Shown: positions 45,401-57,432, counted from the first letter of the stretch. The stretch: 64,000 nt of DNA from Aphanomyces cochlioides (GCA_019828595.1 JAHQRK010000002.1:3658001-3722000), one strand, 5' to 3'. Translations and numbers: made by a program. The notes: generated from the letters alone by a model not told the origin.

Positions 45401-46677
45401 TCTTATGGGTGGTCGAACAGCCCATAACTTATTTGGCTTACCGACCAAAACACCGACGGCAATCATGTCGTGCAGTTACAATGTCAACTCAAATCATTGC
45501 CAGCTCTTAAAGGAAGCATCCTTGATTATTTGGGACGAAATTTCGACGATGCATCGATATCTTATTGAGTGCGCAGACCGAATGTGTCAAGATATTATGA
45601 AATTATCGAAACCATTTGGTGGTAAAGTTGTCATTTTTTCTGGAGGCTTTAAACAATTATTACCTGTGCTTCAATCAGAGGATGAATTTGCGGCTGTAAA
45701 TGCTACGCTTCCTCACAGCCCGTTATGGAGGATCATTCGTACCAACCGAACAAAGTTGACTGTTAACATGCAGCTATGGTCAAATAATCTATCTGAGGAA
45801 GACAAAGTCAATATGACTGTTTTCGCTGAGTTTTTACTCTCCATTGGTCAAGGTACTGCGGAGACAGTCAACAATCGGATTCGACTACCCGACGGTATTG
45901 CTCAAGAATACCAGGACGAATCCAGTCTAAAACACTTTGTCATGCATTTATCGAGATTTAATTCTTGGAGACGGGTACAGGTCTTGGAGTATGGATGACA
46001 AGTTGGAATATTTATCTGAAAGAGGACTACTTGCTCCGTCCAACTCCATGGTCGATACTTTAAATGACATGGTCTTCGATATGTTACCAGGTGAGCCTGT
46101 ATCATTTTACTCTGCCGACTCCATTGCTGACACTGGTGACGAAGAAGAAAGTGAACAATTGGCTCTCAATTACCCTGTGGAATTTCTTAACACATTAGAC
46201 ATCAATGGAATTCCCCGCCACTGCCTAAAATTAAAGATTGGTGTCTCTGTAATGTTATTGCGAAACTTGAACCCTTCTGAAGGACTTTGCAACGGAACTC
46301 GTATTATTCTTACTGGGCTCCACGAGAACGTTCTACGCGGCCGTGTCATGTCGAAAGGCTTTTCAAGTCAAGACGTGCTGATCCCACGGATTAACTTGAT
46401 TGCTGACGAAGGCAAAGAATGGCCGTTCCGACTGAGAAGACGCCAATTTCCTGTGCGAGTTGCCTTTGCTATGACCATCCACAAGTCGCAGGGCCAAACT
46501 CTCAAACATGTTGGTGTCTATCTCCCAGAGCCAGTATTTACTCATGGACAACTGTACACAGCTTTTTCGCGCGTCACATCTCCTGATACCCTTCATGTCT
46601 TACTGCACAATGGAAGGGTTCCTGGGTATGATGGATTATGGACGCCGAATGTTGTGCATAAGGAAGTCTTGGTATGA
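45401..46677 (+). pseudogene. Helitron Pif1-type helicase, copy 2, 5'-truncated with one frameshift
   Basis: Homology to copy 1 starts abruptly at CTTATGGGTGGTCG (45402), just after the Walker A region, so the ATP-binding loop is missing. Walker B LIIWDEIS, SGGFKQLLPV, and C-terminal FAMTIHKSQGQTL with FTHGQLYTAFSRV are kept. A single frame change near 45940 splits it; the second part is open to the stop at 46677. It cannot be an active helicase. Confidence 0.88.
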
Positions 46678-47094
46678 GTTAATAATACGACTTTCCATCA
46701 CAGATTGTCTTCATGCAATGGATTTATAAATGACAAGGAAATCAAACACGAAATGGTTGGTTTGTTTGGCCACAGTTCTGCAATGAAGCCGTTAAAGAAT
46801 TCAAATGTCTCGCATAAACACGACACACAAATCGTTTAATTTTTTGGTCTCCTCGTATCTGAATTTGTCGAATATCTTAATTCGGATTTGAAATATCGTC
46901 CAATAAGAAAATTTCACTACCAAATAGCTTTCGATCGCATACATTTTTCAAGTCAAGTTCGTCTAATATTTTCATTCAGACTTCCAACAGTCATGATTTT
47001 GTCCAATCACATCATGTAATGAGCTTTTCTTTTTTTAATTTTGCAATACTTTGGAAACGCCTAAGTCAATTCAAACAAAAATTTACTTTACATC

Positions 47095-47172
47095 ACAGGT
47101 TTCAGTTGGTCTCCGCTCAATTTAATTCGACTGTTCAGCCCCCTCGGAGAGGGGGCAGTTTTGATTTCTTGT
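47095..47172 (+). mobile_element. Helitron-like 3' end with GC hairpin, copy 2
   Basis: GCCCCCTC-GGA-GAGGGGGC at 47138-47156, then AGTTTTGATTTCTTGT to 47172. It lies 0.5 kb after helicase copy 2. The flank to the right (TAATTGAAACATTTTC...GGACCCAAACGACAATATT) has a relative at 51671-51737 without the Helitron end, which places the terminus at about 47172. Confidence 0.68.
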
Positions 47173-47348
47173 TAATTGAAACATTTTCGAAACATCTCAA
47201 AACCCCAGTTTTGGACCCAAACGACAATATTATAACTCTTTGTAGTAAGAAAAACTTGGACGATAGTTGGATCGTCGTTTAAGTACGAAGGAGCAATGGT
47301 ATTTAACGGAATATGGTCATTCCTTATCATTAGCATTGCAGCTTTGAG

Positions 47349-49422
47349 TCAATTCTGTGAGGTTGTGCGACGCTTTTTGCGCATGATGTTCACGGCACTA
47401 GTCCACTTGAGGTGATCTTTGCGGCGAATCCTGTTGACGTCTGTGTGGTCATAGATTGGAAGGAATTGCTTCACAGCGTCCAGCATATTTGCAGCCTCGG
47501 CTACGGATGGCGAATGAATCATTGTCCCATTCTCAACAACAAGTCTGTCGATCTCTCTCATCAAGAACCGGAAGTCGGACAAACGTTTGCGATGCTGAAG
47601 AGTTGGCATATCTGTTGGTTGGAGAAGGCGCAATGGAGGATAGTGCAAGCGAGAATCTCCACAACACCAGTACTCCCAGGCATTTGAGACAGTGCCGCTG
47701 GGAAATTTAAACGTCGCAGGTACCCTGTGAAGTGATCCATTCCAAGTAAATAGAGTAGGTTCTGGCATTGACATTGGCAATGACATAGGCGAGGAAGACA
47801 CCGTATCCTCTTAAACTGTGAGGCTTGACGCTGAACGATTGAAAATACTCCCGAGCTTTCAAAGACCTCATTCATGAGGATCTTCAATGCTTCTCGAGTT
47901 AAACCATTGGCACTATTCGCTCGCTCGTCAAGTAATGTGACTACACGATCGACAATTGTTGGAGCCAGTTGTGATAATAAAGGTAGTAATTGATTGATTG
48001 AAGTAGTTTGAGCTTCCATTTGGACGAGAATGTCAATATGTGGGGGAATTCCAGTACAACGAAATTCGTCGGAATGCGTTGTATGTCGACATTGCACCAA
48101 ACCTTTAAGCTCGTGCAAAAGACGAGGATTTCGAAACAGTGTTGTCTGGAATAGAAGATGGCCATGGGGGAGAGTACTTTCCAAGTAATTGCTATGATAA
48201 ACCATTGACGCTGGACAAAACTCACAAATCTTCACCAAATGAGGGGGCACATAGGAAAACACTGTGTAACAGCTGTGGATACCACGTCCAACGCATGCGG
48301 CCAGAAAGGAGGGGAAAGCGCAAAGTCAGGTGATTCGAAAGGTAGTCCTGCAACAAATCGACCCACAACTTGATCGCCAGCAGATTCGTACCGCACGTAG
48401 GTGTCTTGAACACCAGGTAAGCTCCAACCAGCGCGCAAGCAAATAGAGGAGGAGGATGGACCAGACGACGAACATGACGACACATACGTCGCAGAGCCCT
48501 TTCTTGCCCAATGGGAGCCTATGTCACTAGGTTCCAAACCCCTTTTTTGCATTTCGAGTTGTACAGCAGGTGTACCCAACAGCCTCTTTAGTACTTTGCT
48601 GTATCTATCATATTGCTTGCTGCCAGGAAAGAGACGACCCGTGTCAGAAAAGCCAAGCACAGCAAAATAAACACCAAGGGCCAGGACTGGGCAAACTTCT
48701 GGTGACTTGGGATTGGCATAAACGTGTCGAGGGTCTTTGGGTCGCTCACCTTCTTGGTCGTTCTTCATGTGCCCAAACTGAATGGCCAAGGCATCTTCAT
48801 GCCAAGTCATGTGTGCAGAGTGAATTGTTTCGCCATTACCCGCTCGGCACATGAGGTTCCATGTGAGAATTAGAAACAACTGGCAAAATATGATGTCTTT
48901 TCCACCGATGCGATGCATTTCCAGACAGATCAATTTGAAAAGCGAGAACGGCAAAGGTTCTTTGCCTTCTGTGAGTCGACTGCCACTGACATGCGAAGTT
49001 TGAGCAAGTGAGCGCTTCAGACCCTTGTAAAATAGTGTAAGCTCAGCAGCAAATTCGACCCCCAATGGAACTCCATACATGCTGTAAAGATACATCAAGC
49101 TTGAACGCAAGGTGCGATAAACCGATTTGCCAGGGTTTTGGCCATCGGCCTTTTTTTGAGAGACAAGAAACCCTTCGAATACTCTGGGTTCGAGAGTCGC
49201 TAGATCGATAGGTGGGGCCAAACGGGGAGTAGCCGAGAGCCACGTTATGACAAAAGCACGGTCAATACGGCCACGACAATCAGGATGCAAGAGTTCAGGA
49301 CTGTTTTCATCGAGCCATGCCAAGAAGCGGGTAATTCCTCGGCCGTAGATATCCTTTGACTTGCTCCCAATTGTATTACTTCGTACAAGAGCAATGTCTT
49401 GCTCAACGGTGCCTCGGTTCAT
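47349..49422 (-). mobile_element. Crypton-type element: tyrosine recombinase with GCR1_C-like C-terminal domain
   Basis: The first frame (49422 to about 48240) is a tyrosine recombinase: R193 in NLMCRAGN, K220, the HxxR box H304-R307 (GSHWARKG), W333 and a tyrosine in DTYVRY (342 or 345). The second frame (to about 47830) continues without a clear motif. After a likely 41-bp intron (GTATTTTC...AAGAG, near 47810-47860) comes a domain with TLFTWNGSLHRVPATFKFP and EYWCCGD, resembling the GCR1_C DNA-binding domain known from Cryptons. Frames 1 and 2 are offset near 48250 with no convincing intron, so this may be a recent frameshift. Element ends were not found. Confidence 0.78.
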
Positions 49423-49975
49423 GATCCGAAGGATCCAAATTCAACATTGGTCGATCTCTCAAAGATCCGAACTTAAGTTGAAAGAGGAACACTACTAAGT
49501 GCGGATTTGGGGTTGGATGCTTTCCAACAAAATCGCAGAAAGCATAACAGCTCAAGCATATCTTGACGTTTGTATACAAGAAAAAATTCTTTCTTGTTTG
49601 GTTTTCGAAAAACTTGGACAATCTGTCCAACTTATGACTGAAGAATTGGAAGATACGTCCCACAAAATCAAGAGAACTACATATTAATAGTTTCAGTATG
49701 AGAGAAGAATGTGCCATCACAACCAAAAGTTAGATCAACGATCAGGTTATTTCGCCACAGTAAACATACAAGCTAAAGCAGGGTCGTGTGGCCAGCATTT
49801 GAACTCGTTTCATATTCCACTTGGATTTTGTCTCAGCATGCATTGTTATTTTTAAAAAAGTCCCTTGCAATTTTTAATTGAGTCCCCCCATTTGCCTTGC
49901 TCAACATCTAAAGCCAAACCCCTTAACCCCATAACCCCTGCAACCCATAGATTGCTCGTTTTGAAAACGAGACTC
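49423..49975. other. Intergenic, no gene supported
   Basis: AT-rich DNA between the Crypton start and the next gene, which reads the other way. It would hold both promoters. No repeat shared with other parts of the window was recognised. Confidence 0.6.
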
Positions 49976-51235
49976 ATGGCGTCAATGATGTCGCCACCAC
50001 AAGGTGCGTCAGTCCCGTCTCCTCCGTCCGCTCCATCGATGATGTCACCTGCAAGCTTGTCAGCTGAGACAAGTCCACCGTCGTCATCAGGACAAAAGCC
50101 ACCAATTCCAAGTCGAAAGTCACCAGACGCCAAAGCAGCAGAAAAGAGGAATCAATCGAAATATGACTTTGTCAAGGTTCGCGTGTGGGTCGGCGATCAT
50201 TTCTACGTCTTGTCGCGCTACTTAGTGTGTCGAGCTCTTGTTTCGACTAAGATCAACTCTCGGAACGCCGTGACGATCTCGCTTGAGCTGAAAAAGGTAC
50301 TGACTTCAATACATTTCTCGAGTTCACGAGCTTAGACCCTGGTCGACCTTGGACTCACAGACATCAAGCAAGAGCAGTTTGAAAACTTTCTCTACAAGAC
50401 CATGCTAGTCTATGGGTATGGAGAATCTCACGTCGACTGTTATCGCATGATGAGCACGTAAACCAAGCGACCACAACTTTGACATTATGCTCGTCGTCTA
50501 GATTTCATCGAAATCGAACACCGCTGCTCATTTTTCTTGCTGGCACGTCATGCATCGGCAAATCGACACTTGCGACTAAGGTATACCTCCACCCCGACTT
50601 GCATGTGTGAAGTTTGTACGCGATGTAGCTGGCTGATCGTCTTAACCTATCGAGCGTCTTGCAAACGGACCTTATCTTTGAGCTTATGTGCAACTTTTCC
50701 GGGTGTGTGCATCATGCCTCGTTCAAATCAGCCAACATCATGCTCACCGTAACATTGTAGAAAATCGGAGACATCGTTTTCCGATACTGTGTTTGACTCC
50801 GAGTCTGCCTTACTTGCGCAGTATGCAGACGACTGCTCGATCGTTCGCAAAGGTGTTAACAGCGACATTGACAAGTGCTTGAAAGAGGGCAAATCACTCA
50901 TCATTGAAGGGTTGCACATTGATCCACGGCTGTACCAGAAAGAAGTCCATCAAACGACATCGTCTGGCGGCATCGTCATTCCCTTCTTGCTCACAATCAA
51001 TCCGGACGCCCACAAAACCTTCATTGAATCTTCACCAGATCCACGTTATAAGCAAGACAAAGCGGCCAACTGCTTTCGAAACCTTCAAGCTGTCCAAACT
51101 TACCTCTTGAAAGACTATGCTCCGTTTATTCAAGTCCCAGTCGATATCCATTCGCTTCATGGCACATTGGATGCTATGCACGACGTTGTCTTACAGCGCA
51201 TCGAGCAAGTCTATCGTGACAGCAACAATGCCTAG
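49976..51235 (+). CDS. 2-phosphoglycerate kinase / LPA1-like P-loop protein, five exons
   Basis: Exons 49976-50296, 50336-50457, 50502-50580, 50629-50702 and 50761-51235; introns of 39-58 bp; 356 residues. A Pro/Ser-rich start is followed by SKYDFVKVRVWVGD and LSRYLVCRALVSTKI, an ATP-cone-like segment also found in plant LPA1 proteins. Then comes a P-loop GTSCIGKST, LQTDLIFEL, and IVRKGV..IIIEGLHIDP. This arrangement matches the archaeal 2-phosphoglycerate kinase family and plant LPA1 (needed for phytic-acid accumulation). Probably a cytosolic small-molecule kinase linked to inositol phosphate or cyclic phosphoglycerate metabolism; the substrate is not shown by sequence. Confidence 0.82.
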
Positions 51236-52516
51236 TGTATTGCTTTCTTCCTATTGTGGTTGTTCGTGTTTGCCTGTCCTCGTTTCTCTGTTAGATTTCT
51301 TCACGTGAAGTACGATTGCGACGTCATGTCGTGGTGCGCACGTCTACACTTAAATCGTCGGGCAGAATGAATACTTCTGGTTGATCTCTCTCAGAATCCT
51401 TCACCGAGATCCACATTGACTGACCTCTGGCTCCGTCGTCAAGACGAAGCACAGAGGGTCGCAATTTATCCATCGCCGCTGATGAATTTTTGGAGTCAGG
51501 TGATGGTATCTGATCCAGAGGGCGTGTCGGGGTTCTGGGATTAATAATGTAAGGTCAAACGTAAAAAGAATATGTTTTCAAACATTTAAAACGTTTGAAA
51601 TTACACTATTTAATGGTCATGATCGAGGTCAATATAAGAAAATGTTTGCGTAAACTTTAAATAGTGTATGCGTCAATTAATTGAAACATTTTCAAAACAT
51701 ATCAAATTTCCAGTTTTGGACCCAAACGACAATATTTCGACATTCTTTATTAAAATACACCAGCAAAACCAAGTCAATCTTGAAAATTTCAATAAAATTA
51801 TTTGACTGCTAGTTTTTCTTGCAGACAAAGGGAGTATAGAAAGGTCGCCTGCATTGCTAGTTTTTCTTGCAGACAAAGGGAGTATAAAAAGGTCGCCTGC
51901 ATTGGATGGAAGATGTCAAAATCAGTTTTTCATGTTGACATCCAGCTTGGATCTTTTAAATTCAGCGCAGGTTTGTCAAGATCGAGCAATGGCTCGGCCC
52001 TCACAGGAAATATGGCTCTTTTCGTTGGCCAAAGGTTGCCACGATGATGCATCTCTTTCTCTGGCCAGGCAAGTAGCGTCGGTTTCAACTTGAAGTGCAA
52101 TGACGAGGATTCGAAAAGACGACGAAGGGCGTAGTCCATTGTACTCAAATCTGGCCTCTAAGATCGAAGAGGGTCGAATGTTCGAAGCGATACCAAAGTG
52201 AACTCGCAGAACAAAACATCAACGACAAATAACACTGGATAAAATGCATGTCCTCTGGCACCTACACAAGCCTCTTGTCGACGTGGACACGCCATTTCTT
52301 CACAAAACGCCCCACCGTTGACTTCCCCAAGTTCAATTGAGAAACGTTGAACTACGCCAGGCAATTCACTCGGATAGGCGATTGGTCGCATGTGATTTCT
52401 TACATGAATTTGATTGGCTAAGAATAATTTCAATTGATTTTGATTGGTCTATCTCTTTTTCTAAATTGGCAGTCTGTCATCATTGCTGGGTCAGTTACAA
52501 ATATACTGTCATCTTG
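51236..52516. other. Intergenic with repeat fragments, no gene supported
   Basis: Contains a 67-bp relative of the Helitron right flank (51671-51737), a short inverted repeat (CACTATTTAA near 51604 and TTTAAATAGTG near 51656) and a 48-bp tandem duplication at 51808-51903. Small open frames on both strands near 51930-52433 have no recognisable family. One - strand frame near 52300 reads GKSTVGRFVKKW, faintly like a transposase helix-turn-helix. Confidence 0.5.
51808..51903 (+). repeat. 48-bp tandem duplication
   Basis: GCTAGTTTTTCTTGCAGACA... to GCCTGCATT occurs twice in direct succession (51808-51855 and 51856-51903), differing at one base. 48 bp keeps a frame, but no gene is evident. Confidence 0.88.
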
Positions 52517-52921
52517 ATGGATCGCCTTGTCCCGATCGCAATCGCTACGGGTGCGCTTGTAGTCGGCCTCGTGGCGTGGGCGAACCAAGGCGTGGTCGTA
52601 TTACCAAGAAAGAATCGGTTCCGACCTTGTCGACTGTCGGCAAATGCACAGCCAAAACGACATCAGCGCAGTCGACGTCGACGGCATCGTCATGACGACA
52701 ACTGGGACGATAAATCACTGCGCCTTGCGCCACGTCGGTATCCACTGTATACGATCTCGGAAGAAGATCAATCCACAGCGGCGCCTCGAAAATACTCATC
52801 GTCGTCTGGCTCGGCGCTCAACATGGAGATAGCATGGAACATTCATCTCATGGGGATGAAACAGGCCCAGGCTATATGCGACGACCTATCCGTCTCGACC
52901 GTGTGCGTGGCTGTTAGCTAG
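52517..52921 (+). CDS. Small protein with N-terminal membrane segment, unrecognised
   Basis: 134 codons from ATG 52517. Residues ~4-30 (LVPIAIATGALVVGLVAWANQG) form one hydrophobic helix, a signal anchor or uncleaved signal. A strongly basic stretch (RSRRRRHRHDDN) follows, then a Ser-rich part and a C-terminal MEIAWNIHLMGMKQAQAICDDL. The topology suggests a single-pass membrane protein with a basic soluble tail. No family recognised. The C-terminus could be altered by an unrecognised intron. Confidence 0.5.
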   Translation: MDRLVPIAIATGALVVGLVAWANQGVVVLPRKNRFRPCRLSANAQPKRHQRSRRRRHRHDDNWDDKSLRLAPRRYPLYTISEEDQSTAAPRKYSSSSGSALNMEIAWNIHLMGMKQAQAICDDLSVSTVCVAVS

Positions 52922-53364
52922 CCAAACAACCACTCTCAGTTACTCCTCTCGTCTATTCATGTTGCGTATGCACATACTCTTGTTCAAGAATACTAATTGA
53001 AATGCAATTATCCTTAAAACATGTCAAATGGATTGCTCGACGGAGGCTTTTGTGCCCTAATGTCATCATTAACATGAACATCCATACACGGCAATCGTTC
53101 AAACGTACACTGGAGCCGCTGCAACGATGTTTGGATGGTACGTCTGGTTGGAGTAATGAGTTTGATTCGTTTGGCGAGAAGTCACCGAGTTATAAGTCTA
53201 CGAGGCAAATGTTCATACTCTGCTTGCTCTATTATGCATACCTGCTGTGGCGCCGGAGTAGACGTCGAGCTCTTGATACCAATGTCAAGCGATGCAAATG
53301 GATCGACCAATGATGCAGGCTCTGCTGACTACATACAAAATGTCAGGATGTGTCGATGAGAATG
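52922..53364. other. Intergenic, no gene supported
   Basis: Lies between the small membrane-protein gene and the 3' end of the ArfGAP gene. One 103-codon + frame (53002-53313) has no recognisable features and is probably chance. Confidence 0.5.
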
Positions 53365-55139
53365 CTATGTCACCTTTTTCACGTTGCTGACATACGCTGT
53401 CGAGTATGGAGCATAAGCCGTCGATGTAGTCGAGAATGATGCGTTGGTCGAGTATGCTGGATTAGATTGCGGCTGGTTGTTGCTGGACGACATTATATCG
53501 AACGGGGCCTTGGTTTGGAATGATGGAGCCACCGGTCCATTCGCGTATGCATTTGGAAACGGCGCAGTCGTTGGAAAATCGCTGCCCACGTTGGCTTTCA
53601 CTGGCGGTGGTTGTGTCCACATGTTGGGCATGGGAGCGCCAGCGGAAACAGTCGGTTGAGATAAGGAAGGCGGCTGCGCGACGACTTGAGGAGAAGGTTC
53701 CAGGAGATCGTCAAATGCATTAAACAAATCGGCGGCAGGAGGTTTCTGCGCCACATTTTTGGGAGCAGAAGTGGTAACTGGACCGGGCGGAGAGGTGAAG
53801 AAAGGATCGGAGCCACCTTTGGACACGGGACTGCTGAATGCATTTGCATGGAAGGGATCCACAGCGTTTGACGTAGAGGTGTTCGAGTGGAAACTTCCAA
53901 AAGGATCCGATGCCGGTCCAGCTGGCACAGTCTGGTGCGAATCGAATGAGGCAAAAAAGTCAACTGGAGCTGATACTGGAGCAGCAGCCGGGGTTGCTCT
54001 TGGAGAGGTGAATGGATTTCCATGCTGTGAATTGAATTCCCCAAACGGATCGGCTTTGACCGTTGCTGGGGAAGTCGCTGACGCCTTTGGCGGCGACATA
54101 AAATCGGAACCAAATGGATCCGATTTCACGGCGGCAGGAGGGCTAAACGAAGCAAACGAAGCCACGTTGGACTCTAGACAATGGAGATAAGACGATTTAC
54201 TGAGGGGGTTGGAGGGACTACTTGGAATTGGTAGCGTGTCAAATTGAGCAGGAGATGCAGGCGCTCCAAATGGTTGAAATCCATTATTTGATTGTGGTTG
54301 GGACTGATGAAAGGGATCGATGGCAGCTTGCGGCGCCGTATTGAACGAATTGAAATCAGCAACAAAGGCCGACTGCGACGAAAAGTCGGCGAAGCCGTTG
54401 GCTTGCTTGTCAAAGCTCGTAAAATCACCGAAGGCCACACTCTGCGGAGGAGATAGAGGTGGCGGTGGTGCAATTTCGAACGGATTGAAATCTGGTTGAG
54501 CCCGCGGTTGTGGAGCTTTCGCAGCTTCCTTTTTCGGAGCAGCTTCTTGTTTCGGTTTTGGTTCTTCATAGACCCACCTTCCGGTACATCACACGTTATG
54601 AAACATGGAGGAACTTTACGGCATACCTTCGATCAATGAAGACATCTCGAATGAAGTTGCGAATGCGATCGCGCGAGTTTAAGTTGGAGCTGGGCTGTGA
54701 GTTCACATCAAATCGCGCGAGCCAGTACTTCTGAGCAGCCTGAGTGTGTTGGTAAGCACACGACTGTTTGTTTGATCATGCGTACGTCATTGCCGCCAAA
54801 TTTGACCATATTTTTCACTTCAGTATCTGTAAAAGTTGACATGGAAATGGACTTGATGCGGTGGGAAAACTCTCGGCTACCAGATCACAGATATGAGCTT
54901 CGCACAACATAGAACAGGAATAGTTTACTGGATTCCACTGCAGGACGTGCAAATGAACGTGTTGAAGTCCAAGCAAATGTATTGGGGACCCTAGGAGACA
55001 TTGCTTCATAAGAAATCATCCTGAGGCCAGTAGGACGCACCATTTCGTTGCAATCAAAGCAACGGCGATTCGACGACGAGGACTTTTGGAATTCGCGGAT
55101 TTCCTTAATACGCTTCTCGTCAAGCTTCTTTGGATCCAT
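53365..55139 (-). CDS. AGFG: ArfGAP with DPF/NPF-rich tail (AGFG/AGD14-like), five exons
   Basis: Exons (minus) 55139-55041, 54990-54929, 54876-54786, 54730-54627 and 54577-53365; introns 49-55 bp; 522 residues. ATG 55139 gives MDPKKLDEKR; an in-frame codon 18 residues upstream is less likely. Residues ~20-125 are an ArfGAP domain: the finger CFDC-x16-CTSC, then SGIHR carrying the arginine finger, SHRIKSISM, VKFGGND and YWLARFD. The long tail is low-complexity with one NPF and many DPF/FG motifs, which bind EH-domain and AP-2 appendage proteins. It would stimulate Arf GTP hydrolysis and act as an adaptor at clathrin or vesicle membranes. Assignment to AGFG rather than another ArfGAP rests on the tail. 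Confidence 0.87.
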
Positions 55140-55607
55140 CGTTTTGCGTCTCCCGGGGTTGTCGACCAAATGCGCTCTGGGTGGTCGTTTCACGCAAAAG
55201 ATGCTACGGTGATATTTTATTTAATTCTCTAGCTGATTGTATACTAAGATCTTTTTGTAAAAAATACCAGGAAACATTGGTAGAGAAAACTTAACAGCCA
55301 ATCAGAATTCTTCAATAGAGTTATTTTATCCAATCATATCGAGACAAATATGCACTTTCGATTGAGAGCGCCAAGCTCGGATAGGACAAGGTCCAGAAAG
55401 GACAAGCGTCTCCAGAAAGTGCATTTTTGCAATCCGAAAGGTGAAATGCAGACACGAGAACGTAATGCACACGTCTCCGCACGGAATAGTAACAATACCA
55501 TATGCCAATGCGTGATGGATTTGAAACATTGGACTTAAGAGAATAACGTTCGCACTTGAACGAAGCTTCAACGCTAGCGCGTCCACCAACAAATCTTCAA
55601 GCACACG
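55140..55607. promoter_or_regulatory. Shared intergenic promoter region of divergent AGFG and GPN3 genes
   Basis: 468 bp between two start codons that point away from each other. Contains CCAATCAGAATTC (55300) and CCAATCATATCG (55330). Small open frames in it have no support. Confidence 0.5.
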
Positions 55608-56715
55608 ATGAGAAGCTGCCAAATCGTCATGGGTCCCGCTGGGACTGGAAAGGTACCTGCATGCACGAAAAGGAAGAATTGAATGAGATGTCTAGTCGAC
55701 CTATTGCAAAAACATGCACGAGTTTTGCTCAGCCAGTGGACGAGTAACACACGTTGTGAACTTGGACCCTGCAGCAGATCATTTTGAATATCCCGTTGCG
55801 TTTGGTCAGTATTAGCAAGCGCACGCACCCTGAACTTGTATTTCTAGATATCCGAGATTTGATTTCTCTCGAAGATGTGATGGAAGAGTTAGGCTACGGT
55901 CCCAATGGCGGTCTTGTCTATTGCATGGAGTACACACTGCTTGGATTGAGTGGTGTCCTGACTGCAGCTCTAGGTACTTAATTCAAAACTTGGACTGGTT
56001 GCAAGATCTACTTTTGGAATACACGGACGATGACTATTTTATCTTTGACTGCCCAGGTCAAGTGGAACTATATTCGCATTTGCCAGTGATGAAGCATTTG
56101 TGCATGGCATTGCAAGATTGGAGTTTCGCAATTTGCGGCGTCTACTTGGTATAGCTCCTCTCATTCTTGTGAGGTTGACTCGTGGCATTTTTAGATTGAC
56201 TCGCTTTTCATTTCGGATCCTTCAAAGTTCATTTCTGGTATTCTTTGCTCTTTGTCCGCCATGGTACAACTCGAACTTCCCCACGTCAATGTATGCAACA
56301 TCTTGCAATGTGGAGACAAACCAAGTTTAGGTTCTCACGAAATGCGATTTGGTTGATGAGCAAGAACTCGAAAAATATCTCGATCCCTCCTCTGGCTACC
56401 TTTTGGATACACTCACGTCTGCTACATCGAGCAAGTGGCAACCACTCAGCCGGGCTGTTTGCAATGTTGTACGTTTTGGAATTAAAACGCTCAGTGCAAT
56501 CTCACTGACTACATGTAGATTAATGACTACAGCATGGTAGCATTCGTACCGATGAACATCACGGAGGAAGAAAGTATCGAAGTTGTGCTGCAACATATTG
56601 ACCACGCCATTAATTATGGTGAGGATGTCGAGCCAAAAGTAAGTTCCCCGTTATTTGGGAAAATTTACGATTTTGATGTCTATAGGAGCCAAAGGATGAA
56701 GTATATGATGAATAA
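55608..56715 (+). CDS. GPN3: GPN-loop GTPase 3, eight exons
   Basis: Exons 55608-55652, 55696-55804, 55848-55929, 55974-56148, 56195-56290, 56331-56468, 56519-56638 and 56686-56715; seven introns of 40-50 bp; 264 residues. [12 protein letters not shown] is the P-loop, split by intron 1. [11 protein letters not shown], the family GPN motif ([12 protein letters not shown]), [15 protein letters not shown] (switch II) and TKCDL (guanine specificity) follow. The C-terminus is [20 protein letters not shown] and a short acidic tail. GPN GTPases are required for assembly and nuclear import of RNA polymerase II (and III). Close to the human protein in length. The stop lies 9 bp from the convergent neighbour's stop. 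Confidence 0.93.
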
Positions 56716-56724
56716 ATTCCCATG

Positions 56725-57432
56725 TCATTCTTTAAACCAATTTCGTCCATGACCAACTAACGGGTATTCCGACGACGGAGTCCGACATGGGTGCTCCTTG
56801 GAGCGCTCGTAAAACTCCATCGCTTCTTCATGCTGTGCAATTCTCTCGTACTCGTCTCCAGAGTCCCATCGTGCGCACGCTTCTAGAAAAACATCGTACA
56901 TGACACTCTCTGGTTCTTTGTGCCACGACTTCATTTTCACAATGCCATCAACAGTCCGCTTCCTAGTCAGTTTCTTCATTTTATACGCTCGTTTTACTCT
57001 TTCTTGCTCTTCCCCAACGTCTATGTTGATATCGGGTCGGCATATCGGAAACTCCCATTGTTGAAACATGAAGACTGTTGGTGGTGGTCTTGCTCTTGAG
57101 ACGTCAACATGATTGAGCATGTTTAAGCGCTGTTTCGGACAAATAGGGTATATGCTTTTATGACATTCGAGCTGGTGGACCACGAGTAGATCGTTCGACG
57201 CGAATGTCTGCCGACAACGCTTGAATCCATCCATCATGAAGCATTCATACCCGTCAGGCATTTCCACAATGCGTGGACGGGTATATGTGCATCGTTTACA
57301 AACGCACCGACGTGTCAATACGCGATGCTCAAGCCAGCTAATCATTTCAACTGGCTCTTCCAATGACTGTTCTTGTGTTGCATCCTGAGCCGCTGGAATT
57401 TCCGCGCTAGCATCGAGTGACGCTGATGACAT
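56725..57432 (-). CDS. C2H2-like zinc-finger protein, unrecognised
   Basis: 235 codons, intronless, ATG at 57430-57432. Cys-rich start (C43, C45, C48), then a C64-x8-C73-x12-H86-x4-H91 arrangement that could form one C2H2 finger. The middle is basic ([12 protein letters not shown]). The C-terminal part ([30 protein letters not shown]) looks helical. No family name can be given. Convergent with GPN3 and divergent from the TFIIIC-like gene. Confidence 0.72.
   Translation of the reverse strand: MSSASLDASAEIPAAQDATQEQSLEEPVEMISWLEHRVLTRRCVCKRCTYTRPRIVEMPDGYECFMMDGFKRCRQTFASNDLLVVHQLECHKSIYPICPKQRLNMLNHVDVSRARPPPTVFMFQQWEFPICRPDINIDVGEEQERVKRAYKMKKLTRKRTVDGIVKMKSWHKEPESVMYDVFLEACARWDSGDEYERIAQHEEAMEFYERSKEHPCRTPSSEYPLVGHGRNWFKE

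Noticed and set aside
48570..48854. + strand frame of 94 codons
   Set aside because: Antisense to the Crypton recombinase; no features.
51802..52047. 81-codon frame containing the 48-bp duplication
   Set aside because: The repeat keeps a frame by chance (48 is a multiple of 3); no conserved motif or start context.
55326..55622. 98-codon - strand frame between AGFG and GPN3
   Set aside because: Overlaps the GPN3 start and the shared promoter; no recognisable domain.
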